NCBI GenBank assembly: GCA_937892915.1
Contig: CALBIC010000012.1
Coordinates: 1 to 6,187 of the forward strand
Source: UBA5972 sp002430125
GTDB taxonomy: Bacteria; Pseudomonadota; Alphaproteobacteria; Rhodobacterales; Rhodobacteraceae
Direction of reading: 5' to 3'
DNA length: 6,187 nt
Shown one piece after another: positions 1-5,598 of this stretch; position 1 is the first letter of the stretch; each line of letters opens with the position of its first letter. Under the pieces are notes generated by a model that saw only the letters and a program-made list of their open reading frames with translations, did no database searches and was not told the DNA's origin. A program made the translations under genes and the position numbers.

Positions 1-1
1 G

Positions 2-55
2 AAAAAGCAGAAACTCAGGCTTAAGGAAGAAATCGAGCGCATCCAGATAAACTAG
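2..55 (+). CDS. C-terminal end of a DUF465/YdcH-family small protein (partial)
   Basis: The frame is open from the left edge and ends at TAG 53-55. The 17 visible residues read KKQKLRLKEEIERIQIN. This matches my memory of the conserved C-terminal stretch of DUF465/YdcH proteins (a K-K/R-Q-K-L-x-L-K-[DE]-E-I pattern): small, charged, helical proteins of about 50-75 residues whose biochemical role is unknown. Every third base and the heptad-like L/I spacing fit a short coiled-coil helix. The gene converges on phaB and its stop lies 14 nt before the shared hairpin. Only the tail is visible, so the length and start cannot be judged. Another small coiled-coil protein cannot be excluded. Confidence 0.65.
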   Translation, partial: KKQKLRLKEEIERIQIN

Positions 56-69
56 ACATCCTTTTATAC

Positions 70-98
70 AAAACGGCCGGCTGCAAGCAACCGGCCGT
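70..98 (-). terminator. Intrinsic terminator of the phaA-phaB transcript
   Basis: A perfect 8-bp GC-rich inverted repeat, ACGGCCGG (73-80) and CCGGCCGT (91-98), is separated by a 10-nt loop. Read on the minus strand, the hairpin starts 21 nt after the phaB stop and is followed by a short T run (TTTTG). This gives it the polarity of a Rho-independent terminator for phaB. On the plus strand no T run follows, so it would act only weakly, if at all, on the DUF465-type gene arriving from the left. Confidence 0.75.
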
Positions 99-119
99 GA
101 AATCTGATGGTTGCGGAGT

Positions 120-845
120 TTAACCGGCCATAAACTGCCCGCCATTTGCGGTCAGCGTTGAGCCAGTGATAAAACCAGCGTCGTCGGATGCTAGGAACAC
201 AACGCAGCGGGCAATTTCCTCGGGCGTGCCAAGACGGCCTACCGGGATCTGTGCCACGATGCTTTCCCGCACTTTTTCCGGCACAGCCAGAACCATATCG
301 GTGCCAATGTAACCGGGGCAAATTGCGTTAACCGTAATGCCCTTGAACGCGCCTTCCTGTGCCAGCGCCTTGGTGAAACCCAGATCACCGGCTTTGGCGG
401 CGGAATAATTCGCCTGACCCATCTGGCCTTTTTGGCCATTGATCGACGAGATGTTGACGATACGGCCAAATTTTCGGTCGCGCATACCGTTCCAGATCGG
501 GTGCGTCATGTTGAACAGGCCGTCCAAATTCGTGCCCATAACCTCTGACCATTGTTGGCGGGTCATCTTGTGGAACATGCCGTCGCGGGTGATGCCAGCA
601 TTGTTGACCAAAACGTCAACCGGTCCCAATTCAGCCTCCACCTGTGCGATACCGGCGGTGCAGGCATCATAATCAGCAACCGACCATTTATAGGTCGGGA
701 TGCCGGTTTCTTTGGTGAAGGCGGCAGCCGCTTCGTCATTGCCGGCATAGTTCGCGGCGACTTTGTAACCTGCATTCTTCAAAGCCACTGCAATTGCCGC
801 GCCAATGCCGCGTGATCCACCGGTTACCAGTGCAACTCGTCCCAT
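120..845 (-). CDS. phaB: Acetoacetyl-CoA reductase PhaB (NADPH-dependent SDR)
   Basis: The enzyme reduces acetoacetyl-CoA to (R)-3-hydroxybutyryl-CoA, the monomer used by PHB synthase, in the cytosol. It is a 241-residue classical short-chain dehydrogenase. The nucleotide-binding TGGSRGIG motif is at residues 8-15, NNAG at 81-84, Asn106 lies in the GTNLDG segment, and the catalytic Ser134, Tyr147 and Lys151 are present. The stretch NGQKGQMGQANYSAAKAG around the active site, with its three glutamines, is typical of PhaB rather than of the fatty-acid enzyme FabG. PGYIGTDM at about 178-184 is the usual SDR cofactor loop. The start is ATG 845-843, because AGAGGA (852-857) sits 6 nt upstream of it. 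A possible TTG start at 851 abuts that Shine-Dalgarno sequence with no spacing. The gene follows phaA by about 100 nt and ends at a terminator. FabG is the alternative call but is less likely given the pairing with a thiolase. Confidence 0.95.
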   Translation of the reverse strand: MGRVALVTGGSRGIGAAIAVALKNAGYKVAANYAGNDEAAAAFTKETGIPTYKWSVADYDACTAGIAQVEAELGPVDVLVNNAGITRDGMFHKMTRQQWSEVMGTNLDGLFNMTHPIWNGMRDRKFGRIVNISSINGQKGQMGQANYSAAKAGDLGFTKALAQEGAFKGITVNAICPGYIGTDMVLAVPEKVRESIVAQIPVGRLGTPEEIARCVVFLASDDAGFITGSTLTANGGQFMAG

Positions 846-851
846 AAACAA

Positions 852-857
852 TCCTCT
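852..857 (-). promoter_or_regulatory. phaB ribosome-binding site (decides the start codon)
   Basis: The minus-strand AGAGGA is 6 nt from the ATG at 845. It touches the alternative TTG codon at 851-849 directly, which rules that codon out as a normal initiation site and shortens PhaB to 241 residues beginning MGRVALVTGG. Confidence 0.8.
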
Positions 858-879
858 TTCTTAGTTTAAATATTCGTGA

Positions 880-911
880 TCCAGAGCTTCCCTAACGGAA
901 ACCGCTCTGGA
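880..911 (-). promoter_or_regulatory. Intercistronic hairpin between phaA and phaB
   Basis: The arms TCCAGAGC (880-887) and GCTCTGGA (904-911) pair perfectly over 8 bp. An inner TTCC/GGAA helix (888-891 with 897-900) extends the stem to 12 bp, with a 3-nt bulge and a 5-nt loop. It lies 36 nt after the phaA stop and about 35 nt before the phaB start. No T run follows on the minus strand, so it is more likely an mRNA-stabilising, processing or partial-attenuation element than a full terminator. Function is inferred from structure only. Confidence 0.5.
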
Positions 912-947
912 CCAGAATTGCATTATGGGAATGCCCGCTATGCGGTG

Positions 948-2123
948 TCAGTCCCGCTCGACGCACAGCGCGACACCCATGCCGCCACCGATGCACAGTG
1001 TTGCAAGGCCGCGTTTTGCGTCGCGGCGCTGCATTTCAAACAACAACGTGTTCAGAATTCGCGCACCCGAAGCACCGATCGGATGACCAATAGCAATCGC
1101 GCCACCGTTCACATTCACAATCGAGGTGTCCCAGCCCATGTCTTTGTTGACCGCACAGGCCTGTGCAGCAAACGCTTCATTGGCTTCCACCAAGTCCAGA
1201 TCACTGGCCGACCAACCCGCCTTTTCCAGTGCCTTGCGCGAGGCTGAAACCGGGCCGATCCCCATGATCGACGGGTCAACACCGGCGGTTGCATAAGACG
1301 CGATCCGACCCAGCGGCGTGATCCCGCGTGCCTTGGCGTTGTCGGCCGACATCAGCAGCACGCCAGCCGCCCCGTCATTCAAACCCGAGGCGTTTGCCGC
1401 AGTGACAGAACCTTCGCGGTCAAAGGCAGGGCGCAATTTTTGCATCGCTTCCATCGTGGCGCCGTGGCGAATATACTCGTCCGCATCCACAATAATGTCC
1501 CCCTTACGGGTCTTGATTGTGAACGGGATGATTTCGTCTTTGAACTTACCGGCTTTTTGCGCGGCTTCTGCTTTGTTCTGGCTGGCAACTGCGAATTCGT
1601 CTTGCTGTTCGCGGCCGATTTGCCATTGTTTGGCGACGTTTTCTGCGGTGGTCCCCATGTGATAGCCGTTAAATGCATCCCACAGGCCGTCTTTGATCAT
1701 CGAATCGATGAATTGCATATCGCCCATTTTTTGTCCGGCGCGCAGATGTGCTACATGCGGGCTCAGGCTCATGCTTTCTTGTCCGCCCGCCGCGATGATA
1801 TCCGCGTCACCCAATTGGATATGCTGGGCGGCAATTGCCACAGCCCGCAGGCCCGAGCCACACACCTGATTAATACCCCAGGCGGAACTTGCAATTGGCA
1901 GACCGGCGTTGATATGTGCCTGACGGGCGGGGTTCTGACCCTGGCCAGCCGACAAAACCTGCCCCAGAATGGTCTCTGAAACTTCGTCTTTGCGGATGCC
2001 TGCACGCGCAACCAGCGCTTCCAGAACAGCTGCGCCAAGATCGTGGGCAGGTACATTTGCAAAAGCGCCGTTAAAGCTGCCGACGGCGGTACGTGCAGCA
2101 GATGCAATTACTACATTGGTCAT
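948..2123 (-). CDS. phaA: Acetyl-CoA C-acetyltransferase (biosynthetic thiolase) PhaA
   Basis: This cytosolic enzyme condenses two acetyl-CoA into acetoacetyl-CoA, the first step of PHB synthesis, and normally works as a tetramer. At 391 residues it has the usual length of the family. Thiolase landmarks are all present: the acyl-accepting Cys88 in NQVCGSG, the NEAF motif at 315-318, the catalytic His347 in AIGHPIGASG, and the second catalytic Cys377 in LCIGGGMG. The N-terminus (VVIASAARTAVGSF) is standard for degradative/biosynthetic thiolase II. The ATG at 2123 is preceded 6 nt upstream by AAAGGG (2130-2135). phaB lies immediately downstream on the same strand, which supports the biosynthetic role; in Rhodobacterales the synthase/phasin/PhaR genes usually form a separate locus. 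A beta-oxidation thiolase is the alternative but is unlikely next to phaB. Confidence 0.96.
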   Translation of the reverse strand: MTNVVIASAARTAVGSFNGAFANVPAHDLGAAVLEALVARAGIRKDEVSETILGQVLSAGQGQNPARQAHINAGLPIASSAWGINQVCGSGLRAVAIAAQHIQLGDADIIAAGGQESMSLSPHVAHLRAGQKMGDMQFIDSMIKDGLWDAFNGYHMGTTAENVAKQWQIGREQQDEFAVASQNKAEAAQKAGKFKDEIIPFTIKTRKGDIIVDADEYIRHGATMEAMQKLRPAFDREGSVTAANASGLNDGAAGVLLMSADNAKARGITPLGRIASYATAGVDPSIMGIGPVSASRKALEKAGWSASDLDLVEANEAFAAQACAVNKDMGWDTSIVNVNGGAIAIGHPIGASGARILNTLLFEMQRRDAKRGLATLCIGGGMGVALCVERD

Positions 2124-2129
2124 TTTGAA

Positions 2130-2135
2130 CCCTTT
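2130..2135 (-). promoter_or_regulatory. phaA ribosome-binding site
   Basis: The minus-strand AAAGGG lies 6 nt upstream of the phaA ATG. It is well placed and fixes the start. Confidence 0.75.
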
Positions 2136-2159
2136 CTGATGTCAAAATTCGATTCGTTT

Positions 2160-2170
2160 CTGCGGTGCAG
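2160..2170. promoter_or_regulatory. Candidate PhaR operator CTGC-GGT-GCAG
   Basis: CTGCGGTGCAG is a perfect 4-bp dyad with a 3-nt spacer. It matches the CTGC-N3-GCAG form reported for the PHB-responsive repressor PhaR in Rhodobacter. It overlaps the last two bases of the predicted phaA -10 box and the expected start of transcription, a position where a bound repressor would block RNA polymerase. I found no other N3-spaced copy in the window by eye. PhaR itself is not encoded here. Confidence 0.55.
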
Positions 2171-2197
2171 CATAAAACCAAACGTGACACTTGTCAG
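2169..2197 (-). promoter_or_regulatory. Predicted sigma-70-type promoter of phaA-phaB
   Basis: On the minus strand CTGACA (2197-2192; 5 of 6 match TTGACA) is separated by exactly 17 bp from TATGCT (2174-2169; 4 of 6 match TATAAT). The predicted transcript would begin near 2162, giving a leader of about 39 nt before phaA. Dyads overlap both the -35 and the -10 elements. This is a prediction from box matches and spacing. Confidence 0.5.
2185..2196. promoter_or_regulatory. Palindrome TGACA-CT-TGTCA over the phaA -35 box
   Basis: A perfect 5-bp dyad with a 2-nt spacer covers five bases of the predicted -35 hexamer and extends into the spacer. The geometry suits a dimeric regulator, but I cannot assign it to a known factor. 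Part of the symmetry could come from the -35 sequence itself. Confidence 0.35.
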
Positions 2198-2208
2198 CCA
2201 AATCCATC

Positions 2209-2230
2209 GCGCATTAATATTGCGCTTTTT
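2209..2230 (+). other. Terminator-like hairpin with a T run on the plus strand (no matching gene)
   Basis: GCGCA (2209-2213) pairs with TGCGC (2221-2225) across a 7-nt AT loop, and TTTTT (2226-2230) follows. The polarity is that of a plus-strand terminator, yet the neighbouring genes phaA and EAL are both on the minus strand. It may instead be an operator dyad upstream of the phaA promoter. The stem is short (5 bp), so chance is a real possibility. Confidence 0.25.
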
Positions 2231-2284
2231 GGATAGAATGATTTCAAATATTACGCAATAGGCGAATTAGACATTGCGATAATT

Positions 2285-2302
2285 ACTTTCCCATCAGAAA
2301 GT
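2285..2302 (-). terminator. Weak candidate terminator downstream of the EAL gene
   Basis: ACTTTC and GAAAGT form a perfect 6-bp stem with a 6-nt loop, about 105 nt after the EAL stop on the minus strand. It is followed by AATTAT rather than a true T run. The low GC of the stem and the poor tail make efficient termination doubtful. Confidence 0.2.
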
Positions 2303-2406
2303 GACTGCGCACCCAACCAAACAAAGCCCCGAAGAGCCCAGAAGATATACAATTGCATACATTTGTCGCAGGCCGGGCCCCGTCGCGCCGCTGTCAGGGT
2401 CAGTGG

Positions 2407-3237
2407 CTAGGACGCAACTTGTTTTTCCCGTTCGGATTTCCAGACAGGATTGGTGGTTGGCATACCAAAGTAATAGCCTTGCAAACAATCAAACCCGAGG
2501 GATTGCAAACAGGCGGCTTCTTCAGGCTGCTCGACCGCTTCGGCGACCGTCAGCATATCAAACTGCTGCCCGATTGACGCCAACGCCGCCGCCAAAACCT
2601 GATTATTTGCGTCTTCATGAATATTGCGGATGAACTGGCCGTCAATCTTCACGATGTCAAAATAGAAGTCTTTCAGGTGCCGAAACGCCGTGTAGCCAGC
2701 GCCGAAATCATCAAGCGCAAAACAAACACCACGCCGGTGTGTGTTTGCCATAAACACTGTTACCAGTTCCGGCATGATCATCGCCGAACTTTCGGTGATT
2801 TCCAGAATAAGCCTTTCGCCAATGGTTTTATCCATCGCCAGACCCTTGTTCAAAACCTCGGTCCAGCGCGGATAGCCAATACTGCGCGCCGACATATTGA
2901 CCGACAAACGCAGCGCCGGTTCTTCATACAAAGCCTGCAAACCCATTTCCAACGCCAGACAGTCGATGATCCGCCCGATTTCGCGGGTTTCGGCCACGTG
3001 CATGAATTGCCCGGCGGGCAGAATATTGCCGTCAGCATCCAGAATGCGGATCAACCCTTCGTAAAACGCCACCGTATCCGGGCGTTTGGCGACCACAATC
3101 GGCTGAAAAGCCAACATCGCATCGCCGTGCCGGATGGCGCGTTCGACCAATTGATGAATGCCTTGGTCGCCGCGGTTCAACGCATAAGAAAGCGGGCTGT
3201 CCATTTCGCCGTTACCGATATATTGCCGCTGTTCCAT
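2407..3237 (-). CDS. Stand-alone EAL-domain cyclic-di-GMP phosphodiesterase
   Basis: EAL proteins hydrolyse cyclic di-GMP to linear pGpG and so lower this second messenger, which controls motility, surface attachment and cell cycle. This 276-residue protein is a single EAL domain (about 30-265) with a short N-terminal extension; no membrane segment, signal peptide, PAS, REC or GGDEF domain is visible, so it should be cytosolic. The signature reads E60-G-L-I-R (EGL instead of EAL, a common tolerated variant). The other expected metal and catalytic residues are present: Asn114 in SVNMS, Glu146/Thr148/Glu149 in LEITES, Asp176-Asp177 in DDFGAGY, Lys197 in VKIDG, Glu233 and Glu236 in VAEAVE, and Gln253 in LQGYYFG. 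Their spacing matches the active enzyme RocR from Asn114 to Gln253. ATG 3237 has AAGGG 9 nt upstream; an internal Met12 is an alternative start. It is divergent from tag. Activity is predicted; the controlling signal is unknown. Confidence 0.9.
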   Translation of the reverse strand: MEQRQYIGNGEMDSPLSYALNRGDQGIHQLVERAIRHGDAMLAFQPIVVAKRPDTVAFYEGLIRILDADGNILPAGQFMHVAETREIGRIIDCLALEMGLQALYEEPALRLSVNMSARSIGYPRWTEVLNKGLAMDKTIGERLILEITESSAMIMPELVTVFMANTHRRGVCFALDDFGAGYTAFRHLKDFYFDIVKIDGQFIRNIHEDANNQVLAAALASIGQQFDMLTVAEAVEQPEEAACLQSLGFDCLQGYYFGMPTTNPVWKSEREKQVAS

Positions 3238-3369
3238 GATCGTGATCCCTTCGCAAATCTCGTCGCCACATTGCCGCCCGATTGCTTAAGAACACGTAAA
3301 TATTCGCTTTTTGTTCTAATTTTGCTAAACTTGCCGATAACTAGTCAAACTATTGAATGGAAACAATAA
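3238..3369. promoter_or_regulatory. Divergent promoter region between the EAL gene and tag
   Basis: This 132-nt AT-rich spacer must hold both start sites. For tag, a GGAAA Shine-Dalgarno-like sequence (3359-3363) lies 6 nt before the ATG. For the EAL gene, AAGGG (3247-3251) lies 9 nt before its ATG. Promoter hexamers are not clear: TTAGCA-N17-GAATAT is the best minus-strand candidate that I can see, and none on the plus strand is convincing. A CtrA-like near match, TTAA-N7-TAAA, is at 3286-3300. Confidence 0.45.
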
Positions 3370-3957
3370 ATGTCAGAACGTTGTGCGTGGTGCGGAGTCG
3401 ACCCGATCTATGTGGAATATCATGATACCGAATGGGGTGTGCCCGAATGGGACAGTCGCGCTCTGTGGGAGAAACTGATTCTTGACGGATTTCAGGCCGG
3501 GCTAAGCTGGATCACCATCCTGAAAAAGCGTGACGCGTTTCGGGCTGGTTTTGATGATTTCGATCCGCATAAAGTGGCCGAATATACCGAAGCCGACGTG
3601 ACCCGCCTGTTGGATAACGCTGGTATCATCCGTCACCGCGGCAAGATCGAGGCCTCCATTGGCAACGCCCGCGCCTGGCAGGAAATCGAGGCGAAACAGG
3701 GATTTGACAGCTTTCTTTGGCGCTATGTCGAAGGCGCGCCCCTGCAGAATGACATCCTCGACAAGGCAGCGATTCCGACACAAACACCGCTGTCGCTGCA
3801 AATCTCCAAGGACCTCAAGAAAGCCGGGTTCAAGTTTTGCGGCCCGACAATCGTCTATGCGTTCATGGAGGCGGTTGGCATGGTTAACGACCACCAGATC
3901 ACCTGTCACCGCCATGCGGCAGTCAAAAAACTGGCCATCAACCCAAACGCGCGATGA
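3370..3957 (+). CDS. tag: DNA-3-methyladenine glycosylase I
   Basis: Tag excises 3-methyladenine from alkylated DNA, starting base-excision repair. The 195-residue protein aligns by eye along its length with E. coli Tag (187 residues). Residues that bind the structural zinc in the family are conserved: Cys5 (RCAW), His18 (YHDTEWG), His175 (VNDH) and Cys179. Base-pocket aromatics corresponding to E. coli Trp6, Tyr16 and Trp46 are Trp7, Tyr17 and Trp47. The signature segments QAGLSWITILKKR (42-54) and GIIRHRGKI (85-93) are intact. The acidic residue equivalent to E. coli Glu38, which contacts the base, is Asp39. The start ATG has GGAAA 6 nt upstream. The gene is alone on the plus strand and its last 20 nt overlap the convergent SGNH-hydrolase gene. 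No terminator is visible after it. Confidence 0.95.
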   Translation: MSERCAWCGVDPIYVEYHDTEWGVPEWDSRALWEKLILDGFQAGLSWITILKKRDAFRAGFDDFDPHKVAEYTEADVTRLLDNAGIIRHRGKIEASIGNARAWQEIEAKQGFDSFLWRYVEGAPLQNDILDKAAIPTQTPLSLQISKDLKKAGFKFCGPTIVYAFMEAVGMVNDHQITCHRHAAVKKLAINPNAR

Positions 3958-4651
3958 TTGCCTGGCTAAGCACCCGCGCCCATTCGCCGTAGATTTCCGG
4001 CCCCGGATGATAGCCGTCCGTGGCAATCTGATCCGGTGACATCGCAAAATCGAGCGGCACGTAAGCCAGTGCCGGATCACCCGCCGCAGATTGCCGCAAA
4101 TGCCGGTCAAACCGCGCCGCCTGCCGCCCCAGAACCCAGCGCAACGGCTGCGGCAGCAACGGGAAATGCCCCATCGGCGGCAATCCAGACAAACAAATAA
4201 GCCGCGCGCCAAACCGGTCTTGCAACAGGCGCACCAGCCGCCTTTGCCGCGTCAACCACAGTTCCAGCGGCACCATGCCGGTCACATCATTCACGCCAAG
4301 TGCCACGATCACCACGTCAAACTTTTGCGCCGGCAAGGCCTGCAACCGCTTGAACGTGACCGCAGTTGTCGCGCCGGTTTGGGCCTGCAACAGCCAGTCC
4401 ACCCGAAAAGACGCGGCCAGAGTTCGGCTGACGTGTCCCGCCAACGCCAAGTCCTGCACCGCAACCCCGACACCCGCCGCCGAGCTGTCGCCAACAATCA
4501 GCAGCCGCAGATCTTGCCCGACGCCAACCACGCCACTGCGGGGGCCGCCGGCCTCGGGCAAGATCAGCGCATGGCGGCGGACCCGCACCGCTTGCACAGC
4601 CAAGACCGGCGCCATCACCGCGCGCAAAACCAAATCCACCGCATGGTTCAT
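3938..4651 (-). CDS. SGNH/GDSL-type hydrolase with N-terminal hydrophobic segment
   Basis: SGNH hydrolases are serine esterases, lipases or deacylases. All four consensus blocks are visible in this 237-residue protein: GDSS with nucleophile Ser56 (block I), Gly93 in QTGAT (oxyanion hole, block II), Asn121 in GVND (block III), and Asp212/His215 in DGYHPG (block V). Residues 7-22 form a modest hydrophobic segment followed by RVRR, which may anchor the protein in the membrane with the catalytic domain cytoplasmic, or may simply be a helix. The substrate cannot be told from sequence. The start overlaps the upstream hydroxylase stop (ATGA at 4648-4651) and has no good Shine-Dalgarno of its own, so translation is probably coupled. 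As last gene of the operon it may act on the same lipid or glycolipid as the hydroxylase; that is inference. Its 3' end overlaps tag. Confidence 0.88.
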   Translation of the reverse strand: MNHAVDLVLRAVMAPVLAVQAVRVRRHALILPEAGGPRSGVVGVGQDLRLLIVGDSSAAGVGVAVQDLALAGHVSRTLAASFRVDWLLQAQTGATTAVTFKRLQALPAQKFDVVIVALGVNDVTGMVPLELWLTRQRRLVRLLQDRFGARLICLSGLPPMGHFPLLPQPLRWVLGRQAARFDRHLRQSAAGDPALAYVPLDFAMSPDQIATDGYHPGPEIYGEWARVLSQAIIARLG

Positions 4652-5598
4652 CGGCTGCGGTCAGACCCAACCTGTAAACCCGGTTGACCCGCCTGTTCCG
4701 GATGCCGTGCCAGATGTTTCGCCTTGATCGCCGCGGTGGTATCGCGTGACCCATCGTGGCTCCAACCGGGCGGCGCAAAGGCGTACATCAGCCGCGCCCG
4801 CAGGCTGATTCCCGGCTGGAAAACATCGCGCAGCAAGCCCCACCATTCGTGAAACGCCACCCGTAAAGGATTAAATGTACCGAGATTATCGACCAACCCG
4901 TATTCGACCTTCTCGGCATCATCTTCGGCCACGAAAGTTCTGAACATCTTGTCCCAAACGATAAAAACCCCGGCGTAATTCGCATCCAGATACCGCGCGT
5001 TGCGCCCGTGATGCACCCGGTGGTGACTGGGCGTGTTCATCACCGCCTCAAACCATGCGGGCATTTTCACAATCGCTTCGGTGTGGATCCAGAACTGATA
5101 AATCAGGTTCACCCCGCCAACAAAAATGATCATCGCCGGATGAAACCCCAGCAGGATCATTGGCGCACTCAGCACCATCATCATCGTCAGATGCCCGGTC
5201 CAGGTTTGCCGCAGCGCGGTCGTCAGATTGTAGTGCTGGCTGGAATGGTGGTTCACATGGCTTGCCCAGACCCAACGCACCCGATGCCCGAACCGGTGCA
5301 CCCAATAATACCGCAGATCGTCCAGCACAAACGCCAGAACCACCACCCAAATCCCGGGGCCAAGATCCAGCAGCCGGTATTGCCACAGCCACCCAAAGAA
5401 CCCCCAGACAACAAAAGCCAGCGCGATCCCGACGGCCACATTCCCAGCCCCCAGCAAAAGCGACGTCAGCGCGTCACGCACTTCATATCGCCCACCGTGG
5501 CCTTTCAGTTTGATGAAGACCAGTTCAACCACAATCGCGGCCACAAACATCGGCACCGACAGGGCCACAACATCAGGATAAGACAGGTTCGCAGTCAT
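4648..5598 (-). CDS. Sterol desaturase / fatty-acid hydroxylase superfamily membrane protein
   Basis: The family comprises integral-membrane di-iron oxygenases that hydroxylate or desaturate lipids and sterols (plant and yeast C4/C5 sterol enzymes, fatty-acid 2-hydroxylases, alkylglycerol monooxygenase). The 316-residue product has hydrophobic segments near residues 9-29, 43-70, 82-100 and 136-171. It carries the histidine clusters expected to bind iron: HRFGH (101-105), HVNHH (114-118), His172, and HRVHH (193-197). The start is ATG 5598-5596: GGAAAG (5605-5610) is 6 nt upstream and the codon overlaps the previous gene's stop as ATGA. An in-frame ATG at 5625 has no Shine-Dalgarno and would overlap that gene further. 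The last ~45 residues are hydrophilic. It is followed by the SGNH hydrolase with another ATGA overlap. The substrate is not identifiable; bacterial lipid hydroxylation is a reasonable guess, with no evidence for sterol synthesis here. Confidence 0.9.
   Translation of the reverse strand: MTANLSYPDVVALSVPMFVAAIVVELVFIKLKGHGGRYEVRDALTSLLLGAGNVAVGIALAFVVWGFFGWLWQYRLLDLGPGIWVVVLAFVLDDLRYYWVHRFGHRVRWVWASHVNHHSSQHYNLTTALRQTWTGHLTMMMVLSAPMILLGFHPAMIIFVGGVNLIYQFWIHTEAIVKMPAWFEAVMNTPSHHRVHHGRNARYLDANYAGVFIVWDKMFRTFVAEDDAEKVEYGLVDNLGTFNPLRVAFHEWWGLLRDVFQPGISLRARLMYAFAPPGWSHDGSRDTTAAIKAKHLARHPEQAGQPGLQVGSDRSR

Larger units (their letters stand above)
2124..2406. other. 283-nt AT-rich intergenic region between the EAL gene and phaA
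   Basis: I see no convincing gene here. The left part holds the phaA RBS, promoter and operator-like dyads. Farther right are GCGCA-N7-TGCGC (2209-2225) followed by TTTTT on the plus strand; CGCAAT/ATTGCG elements at 2219-2224, 2254-2259 and 2273-2278, of which the last two form an imperfect inverted repeat; and a 6-bp hairpin ACTTTC-N6-GAAAGT (2285-2302). That hairpin is the only candidate terminator for the EAL gene and it is weak, so read-through into phaA is possible. The stretch 2303-2406 is unassigned. Confidence 0.6.

Noticed and set aside
1440..1979. Plus-strand open frame of 179 codons
   Set aside because: It lies wholly antisense within phaA, which has all thiolase motifs in frame; no family resemblance.
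2131..2300. Distant 8-bp inverted match TTTCTGAT (2133-2140) / ATCAGAAA (2293-2300)
   Set aside because: It is short and 150 nt apart; one arm contains part of the RBS region. Expected by chance.
2301..2633. Plus-strand open frame reaching into the 283-nt intergenic region
   Set aside because: It has no clear Shine-Dalgarno, half is antisense to the EAL gene, and the product resembles no family.
2617..3369. Long plus-strand open frame (250 codons) ending just before tag
   Set aside because: It is antisense to the EAL gene, whose motifs are complete. The product is rich in His, Arg and Gln with no recognisable domain, as expected of a shadow frame.
4146..4156. CTGC-G-GCAG, similar to the PhaR-like dyad
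   Set aside because: The spacer is 1 nt rather than 3, and it lies deep inside the SGNH-hydrolase coding sequence.
3502..4212. Minus-strand open frame of 236 codons spanning tag and the SGNH gene
   Set aside because: It crosses two well-supported genes in other frames and its product (many Arg, Cys, Gly) matches no family.
4091..4687. Plus-strand open frame of 198 codons, Gln/Arg/Pro-rich
   Set aside because: It is antisense to the SGNH hydrolase and its composition is typical of the complement of a GC-rich gene.
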